Source: CAJXNP01 sp050305935 (GTDB lineage: Bacteria > Bacteroidota > Bacteroidia > Cytophagales > Cyclobacteriaceae). Taken from it: a stretch of DNA of 63,506 nt. How positions within the stretch are numbered: the stretch's first letter is position 1; every line of letters starts with the position of its first letter. Below, in pieces: positions 33,048-41,604 of the stretch. The stretch covers positions 1-63,506 of the forward strand of contig JBNLGG010000019.1 in NCBI GenBank assembly GCA_050305935.1, given 5' to 3'. A model generated the notes under the pieces. The model was not told the origin of the DNA. It saw only the letters and a list, made by a program, of their open reading frames with translations, and did not search any database. The position numbers were made by a program, and so were the translations under genes.

Positions 33048-34964
33048 ATGTTAATAACGCCGGGCGAACTACTTGCTAAGATCAATTCCCCTGAGGATAT
33101 TAAAAAACTTGAAGCTTCTCAGCTTGTCAAGTTAAGCAAGGAATTGCGGCAATTCATCATTGACAATGTTTCCATTTACGGTGGCCATTTTGGGGCAAGC
33201 TTGGGAACAGTTGAACTAACAGTGGCGCTCCACTACGTTTTTAATACACCAGACGACCAGTTGGTGTGGGATGTTGGACACCAGGCTTATGGTCATAAGA
33301 TACTTACAGGTAGGAGAGATACATTTCACACGAACAGAACTTATAAAGGCATTGCGGGATTCCCTAAAAGGAGTGAAAGCGAATACGATGCGTTTGGCGT
33401 GGGACATTCTTCTACCTCTATCTCAGCGGCGCTGGGAATGGCGGAAGGTTCCCGCTATAAAAACGAAAGACAGCGGCAACACATAGCCATCATAGGCGAT
33501 GGGGCGATGACCGGCGGGATGGCCTTTGAGGCGATGAACCATGCCGGTGTCTCCAATTCAAACCTGTTGATCGTGCTGAACGATAATTGCATGTCTATTG
33601 ATCCGAATGTAGGCGCTCTCAGGGACTACCTTACTGACATTACCACGTCACAGACTTATAATAAAGTAAAAGACGAAATTTGGAAGGTCCTTGGCAAGAT
33701 CAGCAAGTTTGGAAAGAATGCCCAGGAGATTGCCAGCAAAATAGACACAAGTATTAAGACTCTCCTACTTAAACAAAGTAATCTTTTTGAATCACTTAAT
33801 TTAAGATATTTCGGTCCGGTAGACGGCCATGATGTGGACCACCTTGTCCATATTTTTGATGACCTTAAAAACATCCCCGGACCAAAAATCCTTCATTGCA
33901 TTACCACAAAAGGAAAAGGATATCCTTTGGCCGAAAAGGATCAGACTAAATGGCATGCACCAGGCAAATTTGATAAACTGACCGGGGTCATCCACAAAAA
34001 AGAATTTGATACTCCCCAACCACCGAAATACCAGGATGTATTCGGCTACACACTGGTTGAGTTAGCAAAGCAGAACAAGAAAATAATGGGGGTTACTCCC
34101 GCCATGCCTTCAGGCTCGTCGATGAATATTATGATGAATGAGCTACCGGACAGGGCCTTTGATGTGGGGATTGCAGAACAGCATGCGGTCACTTTTTCAG
34201 CCGGTTTGGCTACGAGAGGTTTAATACCATTTTGCAATATTTATTCCACCTTCATGCAGCGGGCATATGATCAGGTAATCCATGATGTTTGTATCCAAAA
34301 TCTTCCCGTTGTTTTTTGCCTGGACAGGGCTGGGTTAGTTGGAGCCGATGGCCCCACTCATCATGGCAATTTTGACATTGCCTACATGAGATGCCTTCCA
34401 AACATGGTAGTGAGCGCTCCAATGAATGAGCAGGAGTTAAGGAATTTAATGTTTACTGCCCAACTAGACGAAACCGGTCCGTTTTGCATCAGGTATCCCA
34501 GAGGTCAGGGGGTAATGGCTGACTGGCAAACACCTTTTGAAAAAATAGAAATTGGCAAGGGAAGACAGGTAGTCGAGGGAGAAGATGTGGCCATTCTTAC
34601 CATTGGGCACATTGGAAACTCTGCACTGGAAGCTATCAAAGCTTTAAATAAGAAAGGTATTCACCCTTCTCTTTATGATATGCGGTTTGTAAAACCCATT
34701 GATGAAGAATTGCTTCACCTGGTGGCAAAAAAATATTCACGAATCGTAAGCGTAGAAGATGGATGTTTGCAGGGAGGCTTCGGAAGCGCGGTACTTGAAT
34801 TCCTTTCTGATCATCAATATGCCCCCAAAGTAATCCGGTTGGGCATTCCCGACAAAATCATCGACCATGGCTCCCCCGAAGAACTGCATAAAGAATGTGG
34901 CTTTGATACGAATGGAATAATACAATCTGTAGAAAAAATCCTGGAGCTTTCCATAATTGACTGA
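33048..34964 (+). CDS. dxs: 1-deoxy-D-xylulose-5-phosphate synthase
   Basis: DXS condenses pyruvate and glyceraldehyde 3-phosphate with thiamine diphosphate, the first step of the MEP isoprenoid pathway. 638 residues, normal length. Seen: SIYGGHFGASLGTVELTVAL, VWDVGHQAYGHKILTGRRD, the cofactor motif GDGAMTGGMAFEAMNHAG ending in NDN, and in the pyrimidine domain DVGIAEQHAVTFSAGLA. It provides precursors for UppS (44292) and quinones. The following alpha/beta hydrolase gene starts 4 bases after it. Confidence 0.98.
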   Translation: MLITPGELLAKINSPEDIKKLEASQLVKLSKELRQFIIDNVSIYGGHFGASLGTVELTVALHYVFNTPDDQLVWDVGHQAYGHKILTGRRDTFHTNRTYKGIAGFPKRSESEYDAFGVGHSSTSISAALGMAEGSRYKNERQRQHIAIIGDGAMTGGMAFEAMNHAGVSNSNLLIVLNDNCMSIDPNVGALRDYLTDITTSQTYNKVKDEIWKVLGKISKFGKNAQEIASKIDTSIKTLLLKQSNLFESLNLRYFGPVDGHDVDHLVHIFDDLKNIPGPKILHCITTKGKGYPLAEKDQTKWHAPGKFDKLTGVIHKKEFDTPQPPKYQDVFGYTLVELAKQNKKIMGVTPAMPSGSSMNIMMNELPDRAFDVGIAEQHAVTFSAGLATRGLIPFCNIYSTFMQRAYDQVIHDVCIQNLPVVFCLDRAGLVGADGPTHHGNFDIAYMRCLPNMVVSAPMNEQELRNLMFTAQLDETGPFCIRYPRGQGVMADWQTPFEKIEIGKGRQVVEGEDVAILTIGHIGNSALEAIKALNKKGIHPSLYDMRFVKPIDEELLHLVAKKYSRIVSVEDGCLQGGFGSAVLEFLSDHQYAPKVIRLGIPDKIIDHGSPEELHKECGFDTNGIIQSVEKILELSIID

Positions 34965-34968
34965 CTAA

Positions 34969-35748
34969 ATGAGGAATATTTATTATAAAATTGAAGGAGG
35001 GGGTTATCCCCTTATTTTTTTACATGGGTTTTGCGAAACTCATTTTGTTTGGAAGGATTTGGCCAATGAATTGAAGCACAAATTTAAAGTCGTTCTGATT
35101 GACCTTCCCGGGTTTGGCAAAAGCCCCATATTGGATGATGGATTTACTATTGACGAGGTTGCACAATCGATCAAAGAATTGATTGATGAATTGAAAATAT
35201 CCAATGGTCTGATGATTGGTCATTCGTTGGGAGGCTACGTGGCCATGTCCTTTTTAAGGCAGTTCCCCGAAGCGCTCGATGGTTATTGCTTATATAATTC
35301 AACTGTTTTTGAAGATACCGCTGACAAGAAAGAAAACAGGAATAAATTAATCGAACTTATTAACAAAAGCGGTACAGCCGGATTCATCCAAACTTTTATA
35401 CCCTCCCTGTTCTTTGAAAAAAGAGTACGGGAGTTTGAATCCCTTATCGAAGAACTTAGAGCCATGGGCAAAAACATTGACCCTCTGGCTGTTACGGGAT
35501 ATGCCGCTGCCATGCGCGACCGGTCGGACGAAATGGAGACATTAAAAAACCACTTTTACAAGGTAATGATCATTGCAGGAATGGAAGACAAAAATGTTCC
35601 CGAAGAAGCATCCAGGAAAATGAAAGATATTATCAAGAGCGAAAATTTTTATCTTTTTGAGGCCACTGCCCACATGGCGATGTTCGAAAATACTGGGAAA
35701 TCCATCGAAGCTATTACCGCTTTTGCCGAGAGCTGCCAAGCTAGCTAA
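34969..35748 (+). CDS. alpha/beta hydrolase
   Basis: A 259-residue alpha/beta-hydrolase. The oxyanion strand FLHGFCETHFVW, DLPGFGKSP, the nucleophile elbow GHSLGGYVAM (Ser), the acid in IIAGMEDKNVP and the final His in ATAHMAMFEN make a complete catalytic set. The substrate is unknown. It probably shares the dxs transcript. A second, unrelated hydrolase of this fold is at 40124. Confidence 0.9.
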   Translation: MRNIYYKIEGGGYPLIFLHGFCETHFVWKDLANELKHKFKVVLIDLPGFGKSPILDDGFTIDEVAQSIKELIDELKISNGLMIGHSLGGYVAMSFLRQFPEALDGYCLYNSTVFEDTADKKENRNKLIELINKSGTAGFIQTFIPSLFFEKRVREFESLIEELRAMGKNIDPLAVTGYAAAMRDRSDEMETLKNHFYKVMIIAGMEDKNVPEEASRKMKDIIKSENFYLFEATAHMAMFENTGKSIEAITAFAESCQAS

Positions 35749-36078
35749 CCACAATTTTCAGGTATTAATTGTAAAAATCTACTCCCAAAGCGGGGGCACG
35801 AATTCACTCTGATTCCTTATTGTTGCCATTTACCTATAAGCAAAAGGTTTAAAAATATCCCTATAAAAAATTGTACTATTTAAATTTCTAAAAATGAAAT
35901 AGTTAAATAGGTGAGGCGCAATCACTCATTAAAATTTTGAGAAAGTAATGTAAATAATTGGCTAATTTTATACTACATTGACCATAATTCTTATTTTTGT
36001 TGTTTGTAATTAATTACATAAATTACGGGAAGTATATTTTCAATTTTACAGGAGTTAATTGAACAAAATTACTAAATC
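35749..36078. other. 330-base AT-rich intergenic region
   Basis: No gene is visible. The right part holds a TATTTTTG -7 element (35992-35999) and, at the expected transcription start, the palindrome GTAATTAATTAC (36006-36017). The left part shows nothing I can name. Confidence 0.6.
35992..35999 (+). promoter_or_regulatory. -7 promoter element (TATTTTTG) for the zinc-ribbon membrane protein
   Basis: TATTTTTG fits TAnnTTTG and lies 79 bases before the ATG at 36079. A 12-base palindrome begins 7 bases downstream and could be an operator. Confidence 0.4.
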
Positions 36079-36819
36079 ATGAATGCATACTTAAATTTAG
36101 AAACCTGGAACTATTGGGGCAGGTACATAGCCATTGGATTTACTGCGATTGCGGTAATCATCCTCTTGCTGCACTGGCTACGACTGGGAATGACAAAGGA
36201 CCCCAAGAATCGCTATGATGTTATTAACAAACACGAAATCAACAACCTATGGTATGCATCAGTCTTTTTACTATTGGGAATCGGTGTTTATGTGAACACA
36301 CTTGTCCCCGAAGGTGAAGTAATATGGCTGGCAGTTCGAGTTTTTGTTACTGTTATGATGGGATTAATCGTTGGAGTGATTATTTCAAACCTGCTTAAAT
36401 TTTACTATCCATTTTATGTGGAAAAAAGATTGAAAAAATTAAGGTACACGCCTCGAATCTCGCCAAAATCAGGGAAACCAATGAAACTATTGAGTGAAGA
36501 TGAGGAAGATGTTTACCTTGACGAGGGTATGCAGGCAGAAGAAAATGTGTTTTCCGTTGACTATGATGTTTGGATCGACGAAGAATCCGGATATACTAAA
36601 ATTGAAAAGTATGCCGGTCACCTCATTGCCCTTCAATGCCCCGAATGCAACTATCAAACTTTGAAGGTGACGAAAGAAGAAATTTTAGAATCACCCACTG
36701 AAACCGAAGAGGGAGAGTTAATGAAGTTTTACAAATGCGATTACTGTGGCTATAAGGAAAGGAAAGCTTTCAGAATTGCCAAACTAAAACAAACGACCGG
36801 AGAAGAATCATCAGTGTAG
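36079..36819 (+). CDS. membrane protein with C-terminal zinc ribbon, unknown function
   Basis: A 246-residue protein I do not recognise. Three helices (about 15-35, 56-74, 81-106) are followed by a cytoplasmic basic hinge (KRLKKLRYTPRISPKSGKP), an acidic segment (LLSEDEEDVYLDEG) and a rubredoxin-type zinc ribbon made by C187-x-x-C190 and C220-x-x-C223. The ribbon is close to the C-terminus, which ends in a basic stretch. Such ribbons bind nucleic acid or protein; here they would be held at the membrane. It stands alone, with its own promoter element and a terminator. Confidence 0.85.
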   Translation: MNAYLNLETWNYWGRYIAIGFTAIAVIILLLHWLRLGMTKDPKNRYDVINKHEINNLWYASVFLLLGIGVYVNTLVPEGEVIWLAVRVFVTVMMGLIVGVIISNLLKFYYPFYVEKRLKKLRYTPRISPKSGKPMKLLSEDEEDVYLDEGMQAEENVFSVDYDVWIDEESGYTKIEKYAGHLIALQCPECNYQTLKVTKEEILESPTETEEGELMKFYKCDYCGYKERKAFRIAKLKQTTGEESSV

Positions 36820-36845
36820 AATCTTCAAAAGAAACGATAAAAATT

Positions 36846-36871
36846 AAGCCGCTTGAAGCGGCTTTTTTATT
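36846..36871. terminator. shared terminator between the zinc-ribbon gene and yicC
   Basis: AAGCCGC pairs with GCGGCTT around TTGAA, followed by TTTTTAT on the plus strand and AATTTTTA on the minus strand. It can stop both convergent genes; the last bases of its T tract adjoin the yicC stop codon. Confidence 0.9.
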
Positions 36872-37748
36872 ATACAATGTTTTGGATCTGTTCTTTGATT
36901 TTCTCCAGCTCGTCTTTCATGTTTACGACGAGTTTTTGAATGGGTGCATAGTTGGCCTTGGAGCCCAGGGTATTTATCTCCCGACCAATTTCCTGGGAAA
37001 TAAAATTCAGCTTTTTCCCCTGGGAATTTTTTGCATTCATCACTTCCCTAAAATAATCCAAATGATTTTTTAGACGAACTTTCTCTTCACTGATATCCAG
37101 CTTTTCGATGTAATAGATCAATTCCTGTTCAAACCTGTTTTTGTCTATTTCTCCATTCAGCGACAGGTCTTCCAGCGACTTTTTAAGACGGTCTTTTAAC
37201 TCGCCTAATCGTTTTGGGTCGTGCTTTTCAGTTTCCTCAAGGTAAGACTCAATATTGTTGATATAATCGATAAACCTTTTTTCCAGTTCTTTTCCCTCAC
37301 TGATCCGAAACTCATCACATTTTTTTAAAGCATTCGCGAGCACTTTCTTCAATACCTCCCATTCTTCCTCCAAAATTTCCTCGTCGTAGTTTTGGATTTG
37401 GACATCCGGATAGGTAAGCGCTATTTTAAAAAGGTCATTGCTGGACGAATTGACTTCTTTTGCCAGATCCGTCAACTGTTGGTAATAAGCCTTAAAAAGA
37501 CTCTTGTTAAATTCAATCGGTGCATTTTCTTCACTCACGCTTGCATATTCGATTACCAGCGAGATCTTTCCCCTTTCAAGACTCTCAGTAACGAGGTTTT
37601 TTACTTCCAATTCTTTACTGGCAAAAAACTTGGGCAATCTTATGCCAGTGTCTAAAAATTTTGAGTTCAGGGTTTTAATTTCAACACTTATTCTTCGTTG
37701 ATTATCTTCCTGCTTCGCAAGCCCAAACCCTGTCATCGACTTTATCAT
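36870..37748 (-). CDS. yicC: YicC/YloC-family endoribonuclease
   Basis: A 292-residue member of the YicC family, endoribonucleases acting in RNA turnover. The N-terminus IKSMTGFGLAKQED is diagnostic, followed by VEIKTLNSKFLDTGIRLP, and the C-terminal half has LISQEIGREINTLGSKAN-like residues (FISQEIGREINTLGSKANYA). It starts at ATG 37748, two bases after pdxJ, and ends against a shared terminator. Confidence 0.95.
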   Translation of the reverse strand: MIKSMTGFGLAKQEDNQRRISVEIKTLNSKFLDTGIRLPKFFASKELEVKNLVTESLERGKISLVIEYASVSEENAPIEFNKSLFKAYYQQLTDLAKEVNSSSNDLFKIALTYPDVQIQNYDEEILEEEWEVLKKVLANALKKCDEFRISEGKELEKRFIDYINNIESYLEETEKHDPKRLGELKDRLKKSLEDLSLNGEIDKNRFEQELIYYIEKLDISEEKVRLKNHLDYFREVMNAKNSQGKKLNFISQEIGREINTLGSKANYAPIQKLVVNMKDELEKIKEQIQNIV

Positions 37749-37750
37749 AA

Positions 37751-38467
37751 TTATATATTTAATTTCCTTTTATACATTTGAATAGTGTTTTCCAAGCCAT
37801 AATAGAGGGCATCACAAATAAGTGCATGCCCGATAGAAACCTCATCAATATACGGTATTTTTTCAATTAAAAACTGCAGGTTTTTCAAATCCAGATCATG
37901 TCCGGCATTTATGCCTAAACCATTCTTTTTTGCTGCTTCTGCTGCTTTTACATATTCTCCCACTGCCCCTTCTCTATCGATATGATAATTCACCGCATAG
38001 GGTTCTGTGTAGAGCTCAATTCTGTCAGCGCCGACCTTGGCAGCACCTTCTGCCATTCGTATGTCGGGATCACAAAAAACGGACACCCTTGCACCCGAAG
38101 ATTTTAATTCATTAATAATATCAATAAGCAGGTCTCTATTTTTTATGGTGTTCCATCCTGCGTTTGACGTTAGGACATCCGGTCCGTCAGGCACTAGGGT
38201 GGCCTGCGCTGGTCTCACTTTTTTTACAAGCTCAATATATCTTCGATCCGGATATCCCTCAATATTGAATTCTGTTTTTACCACTTTCTGAAGCGCCAAC
38301 ACATCGTCATACCTGATATGCCTTTCATCAGGCCTGGGGTGAACAGTTATCCCCTCCGCACCAAACCTTTCGCAATCAAGGGCGCATTGAATCAGGTTTG
38401 GATTATTCCCTCCCCTGGCGTTTCTCAGCGTGGCCAACTTATTGATATTTACACTAAGCTTTGTCAT
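37751..38467 (-). CDS. pdxJ: pyridoxine 5'-phosphate synthase
   Basis: PdxJ closes the pyridoxine ring from 1-deoxyxylulose 5-phosphate and amino-acetone phosphate. The 238-residue TIM barrel has LSVNINKLATLRNARGGNNP, GITVHPRPDERHI (catalytic His), and GLGINAGHDLDLKNL with the late histidine. Its substrate is made by dxs, also in this window. First gene of a pdxJ-yicC pair, divergent from yqeY. Confidence 0.98.
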   Translation of the reverse strand: MTKLSVNINKLATLRNARGGNNPNLIQCALDCERFGAEGITVHPRPDERHIRYDDVLALQKVVKTEFNIEGYPDRRYIELVKKVRPAQATLVPDGPDVLTSNAGWNTIKNRDLLIDIINELKSSGARVSVFCDPDIRMAEGAAKVGADRIELYTEPYAVNYHIDREGAVGEYVKAAEAAKKNGLGINAGHDLDLKNLQFLIEKIPYIDEVSIGHALICDALYYGLENTIQMYKRKLNI

Positions 38468-38487
38468 TCATTTTATTTTTAAATGTC

Positions 38488-38495
38488 TAAATTTG
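38488..38495 (+). promoter_or_regulatory. -7 promoter element (TAAATTTG) for yqeY-cvpA-amidotransferase
   Basis: TAAATTTG, a TAnnTTTG match, 31 bases before the yqeY ATG. It would drive three coupled genes. Confidence 0.45.
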
Positions 38496-38526
38496 CCAGC
38501 AATTCAGCACACAAAATTCAGAATTT

Positions 38527-38976
38527 ATGAGTTTAAAACAACAAATAGAAAGCGATATTAAAAAGGCGATGCTTGCCAAAGAAAAAGATGAGTTGAGAGC
38601 CCTCAGGGCGATTAAGTCAATGATCCTTTTAGCTGAGACTGAAAAAGGGAAAACCGGGGAGCTGTCTGCTGATACTGAAATGAAGCTACTTCAAAAAGCG
38701 ACAAAGCAGAGAAGTGATTCATTAGAAATATATAAGCAACAGGGAAGGGATGACCTTGCCGCGGTGGAACAGGCCGAAATTGATGTCATTGCCAGGTATT
38801 TGCCCAAACAGCTTTCAAAAGAAGACCTTGAAACTGAAATAAAAAAGATCATTGATGAGACCGGAGCCAGCTCGATCAAGGATATGGGTAAAGTCATGGG
38901 GATTGCCTCAAAATCCCTGGCTGGGAAAGCAGATGGGAAAGCCATTTCAGAAGTCGTAAAATCATTGTTGAATTGA
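38527..38976 (+). CDS. yqeY: GatB/YqeY domain protein
   Basis: A 149-residue stand-alone YqeY domain, homologous to the tail of the amidotransferase subunit GatB. Helical throughout: LKQQIESDIKKAMLAKEKDE, RALRAIKSMILLAETEKG, then the C-terminal unit KDMGKVMGIASKSLAGKADG. Its cellular role is not established; a link with tRNA-dependent amidation is assumed from homology. Its TGA overlaps the TTG start of cvpA. Confidence 0.92.
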   Translation: MSLKQQIESDIKKAMLAKEKDELRALRAIKSMILLAETEKGKTGELSADTEMKLLQKATKQRSDSLEIYKQQGRDDLAAVEQAEIDVIARYLPKQLSKEDLETEIKKIIDETGASSIKDMGKVMGIASKSLAGKADGKAISEVVKSLLN

Positions 38977-39506
38977 ATATAGTTGACTTCATCCTGCTGG
39001 GAATACTGTCTTTGGGGGCCTACAAAGGTTATCAAAAGGGTTTTCTACTGGAAGTCGTCGCTATTGTGGCATTCATACTGGCCATCATTGGCGGATTTAA
39101 GTTATTGGATATAGGAGTTGACCTGCTAGAGGGGTTAAAAGATTCACTGGGTAATTTCCTTCCGATAGTTGCATTCATCGTCGTGTTTGTCCTGATCCTA
39201 GTGGCCATCAATTTAGCTGGCAGGATTTTCAAGAAAATAATTGATTTTACCTTATTGGGGAGTTTTGACAATGTCGCAGGCGCACTTCTCGGCGTGTTTA
39301 AATTCGCCTTAATGATAAGTATCATTAACTGGGTGGTTATTAATCTTGGTATTAAATTGCCAGACAACATATCACATGGATCCTCCCTTTACCCTTATGT
39401 GGTGATGGTCGGGTCGCAAGTAAGTGAGATTTTGGTGGCTATTTTTCCCTCCTTCGGAGTGTTGGCAGACAAGGTAAGTGACTTTCTTCACTCGCTCGGA
39501 AATTGA
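38973..39506 (+). CDS. CvpA-family membrane protein
   Basis: A 177-residue membrane protein with four helices, opening IVDFILLGILSLGAYKGYQK as in the CvpA (colicin V production) family. The start is TTG, overlapping the previous TGA as TTGA, and its own TGA overlaps the next start the same way. CvpA proteins affect envelope stress tolerance in other bacteria; the mechanism is unknown. Between yqeY and a glutamine amidotransferase it has no obvious pathway partner. Confidence 0.88.
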   Translation: MNIVDFILLGILSLGAYKGYQKGFLLEVVAIVAFILAIIGGFKLLDIGVDLLEGLKDSLGNFLPIVAFIVVFVLILVAINLAGRIFKKIIDFTLLGSFDNVAGALLGVFKFALMISIINWVVINLGIKLPDNISHGSSLYPYVVMVGSQVSEILVAIFPSFGVLADKVSDFLHSLGN

Positions 39507-40072
39507 TTTTAATAATAGACAACTACGATTCCTTTACCCATAACCTTGTTGACTACTTTGAACAATTAGGGCAGCTATGCCATGTGATCCAAAACGACCT
39601 GCCTGTGGATCTCTCCCTTATTGAAAAAATTGATGGGATTGTTTTTTCGCCCGGACCGGGCAATCCTGACAGCGCCGGAAATCTGCTTTCGTGGATAAAG
39701 GAAGCTGAAGCAAAAATTCCCATGCTTGGTATTTGCCTTGGGCACCAGGCCTTGTGCCAATACTTCGGCGGAAAAATAGGTCAAGCCATCAGGCCAATGC
39801 ACGGCAAAATATCCAAGGTACACCGGGTTGATGACGATCTTTTTAAAAATGTTCCGGACTATTTCAACGTTGTCCGCTACCATTCGCTCATTTGCCATTC
39901 CCTCCCTACTGAATTAAAACTGCTGGCATTTACAGAAGAAAATGAACCGATGGCTTTTCGCCACACTTCCCTGGCAGTTTACGGGCTTCAGTTTCACCCC
40001 GAAGCTGCATTGACAGAATACGGAGTAACGATTTTAAAAAATTGGCTCCGTTTAATCGGGAAGCCAGATTGA
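39503..40072 (+). CDS. anthranilate/aminodeoxychorismate synthase glutamine amidotransferase
   Basis: A class I glutamine amidotransferase of 189 residues that feeds ammonia to anthranilate synthase (TrpE) or aminodeoxychorismate synthase (PabB). Motifs: ILIIDNYDSFTHNLVDYFE, the nucleophile in LGICLGHQAL, and the His-Glu pair in LQFHPEAALTEYG. TrpG and PabA cannot be told apart here because neither partner gene is present. Start is TTG at 39503, which gives the standard N-terminus. It closes the yqeY-cvpA unit. Confidence 0.93.
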   Translation: MILIIDNYDSFTHNLVDYFEQLGQLCHVIQNDLPVDLSLIEKIDGIVFSPGPGNPDSAGNLLSWIKEAEAKIPMLGICLGHQALCQYFGGKIGQAIRPMHGKISKVHRVDDDLFKNVPDYFNVVRYHSLICHSLPTELKLLAFTEENEPMAFRHTSLAVYGLQFHPEAALTEYGVTILKNWLRLIGKPD

Positions 40073-40123
40073 TAATTCTGGTATTTTAGCTTATTTTGCA
40101 CCATCACACAATAAATTCGCGAA

Positions 40124-40891
40124 ATGGATTACAACATCAGAGAGGAAGGCGGGTACCAATACGTGGACGAAGGAAATGGTGAACCCATTGTACTTTTGCA
40201 TGGTTTGTTTGGCGCCCTCAGCAACTGGGGAGGTGTGATCGAACGCTTCAAATCAAAGTTTCGGGTAATTATTCCCCTTTTGCCCATCTACAATATGCCC
40301 TTAAAAAAGGCCAGTGTTGAAGGGCTTTCCAAGTTCTTTACAGATTTTGTCGCTTTTAAAAACCTCAACGATTTTACTTTAATGGGTAATTCCCTGGGAG
40401 GTCATGTGGCCCTTGTCTATGTGCTAGAAAACCCCGACAAAGTAAATAAGCTGGTATTGACCGGAAGTTCTGGGCTTTTTGAAAACTCCATGGGAGGTTC
40501 CTTTCCTAAACGGGGAAACTATGAATACATTAAAGAAAGAGTGGAATATACCTTCTATGATCCGGCAACGATCACAAAAGACTATATCGATGAGATTTTT
40601 GAAGTGGCCAATAATATTCCTAAAGTATTGAGGATCATCGCAATCGCAAAATCTGCACAGCGCCACAATCTCGCCAATGACCTTCCCAAAATAAAAACCC
40701 CTACCCTGTTAATCTGGGGATTAAATGATACAATTACGCCCCCAATAGTAGCCCACGATTTTAACCGGTTACTTTCGAACTCCAAACTGAGATTTATAGA
40801 TAAATGTTGCCATGCCCCCATGATGGAGAGGCCGGAAGAATTTAACAACATTTTAGCGGAATTTTTAATGGATGAAGAAGTGACTGTATGA
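40124..40891 (+). CDS. alpha/beta hydrolase of the nadK cluster
   Basis: A 255-residue alpha/beta hydrolase. Seen: VLLHGLFGALSNWGGVI, nucleophile elbow MGNSLGGHVALVYV (Ser), acid in LLIWGLNDTITPP and final His in KCCHAPMMERP. The elbow is GNSLGG rather than GHSLGG, as in many C-C bond hydrolases and esterases of unknown substrate. Its TGA overlaps the ATG of the CBS gene (ATGA), so the two are coupled, and both lie ahead of nadK. Confidence 0.9.
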   Translation: MDYNIREEGGYQYVDEGNGEPIVLLHGLFGALSNWGGVIERFKSKFRVIIPLLPIYNMPLKKASVEGLSKFFTDFVAFKNLNDFTLMGNSLGGHVALVYVLENPDKVNKLVLTGSSGLFENSMGGSFPKRGNYEYIKERVEYTFYDPATITKDYIDEIFEVANNIPKVLRIIAIAKSAQRHNLANDLPKIKTPTLLIWGLNDTITPPIVAHDFNRLLSNSKLRFIDKCCHAPMMERPEEFNNILAEFLMDEEVTV

Positions 40892-41553
40892 TTGCTGAAG
40901 CCTTAATTAATCAAATGATTCCAGCTCTGAAGCCAACAGATCTTTCAGAGAAGGCAATCATCTGGATGGAAGAGCTGAAAATCGACCAACTACCTGTAAT
41001 AGAAAATAAAAAGTTTAAAGGGCTTGTTACTGAAGGTACACTTCTGGAAATCAATGACTTGAGCAAACCAATATCAGAAATCCAACTGGAATCTGAAAGT
41101 TGCTATGTGATGGAAAGTCAGCATTTCTTTGACATCCTGAAGATTGCCCTTGAAAAATCAGCTCAGATCGTGGCTGTACTGGATGAGGACAAAAACTACA
41201 TCGGGGTGACCAGCTATGAAGATGTGTTGGAAGAATTTGCCAAAACACTTACGATTCAAAGCCCGGGTGGCATCATCGTCATTTCTATGAAACAAAGAGA
41301 CTATTCACTGGTTGAAATCAGTCGGATCATTGAGGGCAACAATGCAAAAATCCTGGGCACTTATGTAACTGCTCCATATTCAGACAGTGATGGCATTTAC
41401 CTCACAATTAAGTTGAATGTAAACGATCTTGCTGCACCTCTTGCCGCCCTCGAGCGATACAACTACAAAGTAATAGAAAAATTTAATGACATAGACAGGA
41501 GTGAAACCACTCAGGAGCGTCTCGACCACCTAATGAGATATCTGAATATCTAG
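40888..41553 (+). CDS. CBS-domain protein with C-terminal ACT-like domain
   Basis: A 221-residue cytoplasmic protein. Two CBS motifs bind an adenine nucleotide in most families (LSEKAIIWMEELKIDQLPVI and SAQIVAVLDEDKNYIGVTSY); the last 85 or so residues (GGIIVISMKQRDYSLVEISR, GIYLTIKLNVNDLAAPLAAL) look like an ACT fold, the order found in AcuB-like proteins. It is probably a small-molecule sensor. Coupled to the upstream hydrolase; nadK follows after 51 bases with its own promoter element. A role in sensing NAD/ATP balance is tempting but only inference. Confidence 0.88.
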   Translation: MIAEALINQMIPALKPTDLSEKAIIWMEELKIDQLPVIENKKFKGLVTEGTLLEINDLSKPISEIQLESESCYVMESQHFFDILKIALEKSAQIVAVLDEDKNYIGVTSYEDVLEEFAKTLTIQSPGGIIVISMKQRDYSLVEISRIIEGNNAKILGTYVTAPYSDSDGIYLTIKLNVNDLAAPLAALERYNYKVIEKFNDIDRSETTQERLDHLMRYLNI

Positions 41554-41576
41554 CAAGGCCTTACACTTATAATTGT

Positions 41577-41584
41577 TATCTTTG
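41577..41584 (+). promoter_or_regulatory. -7 promoter element (TATCTTTG) for nadK
   Basis: TATCTTTGGCTTT, the -7 form shared with scpA and hemB; 20 bases before the nadK ATG. Confidence 0.5.
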
Positions 41585-41604
41585 GCTTTCAATTTTTTTC
41601 GCAC

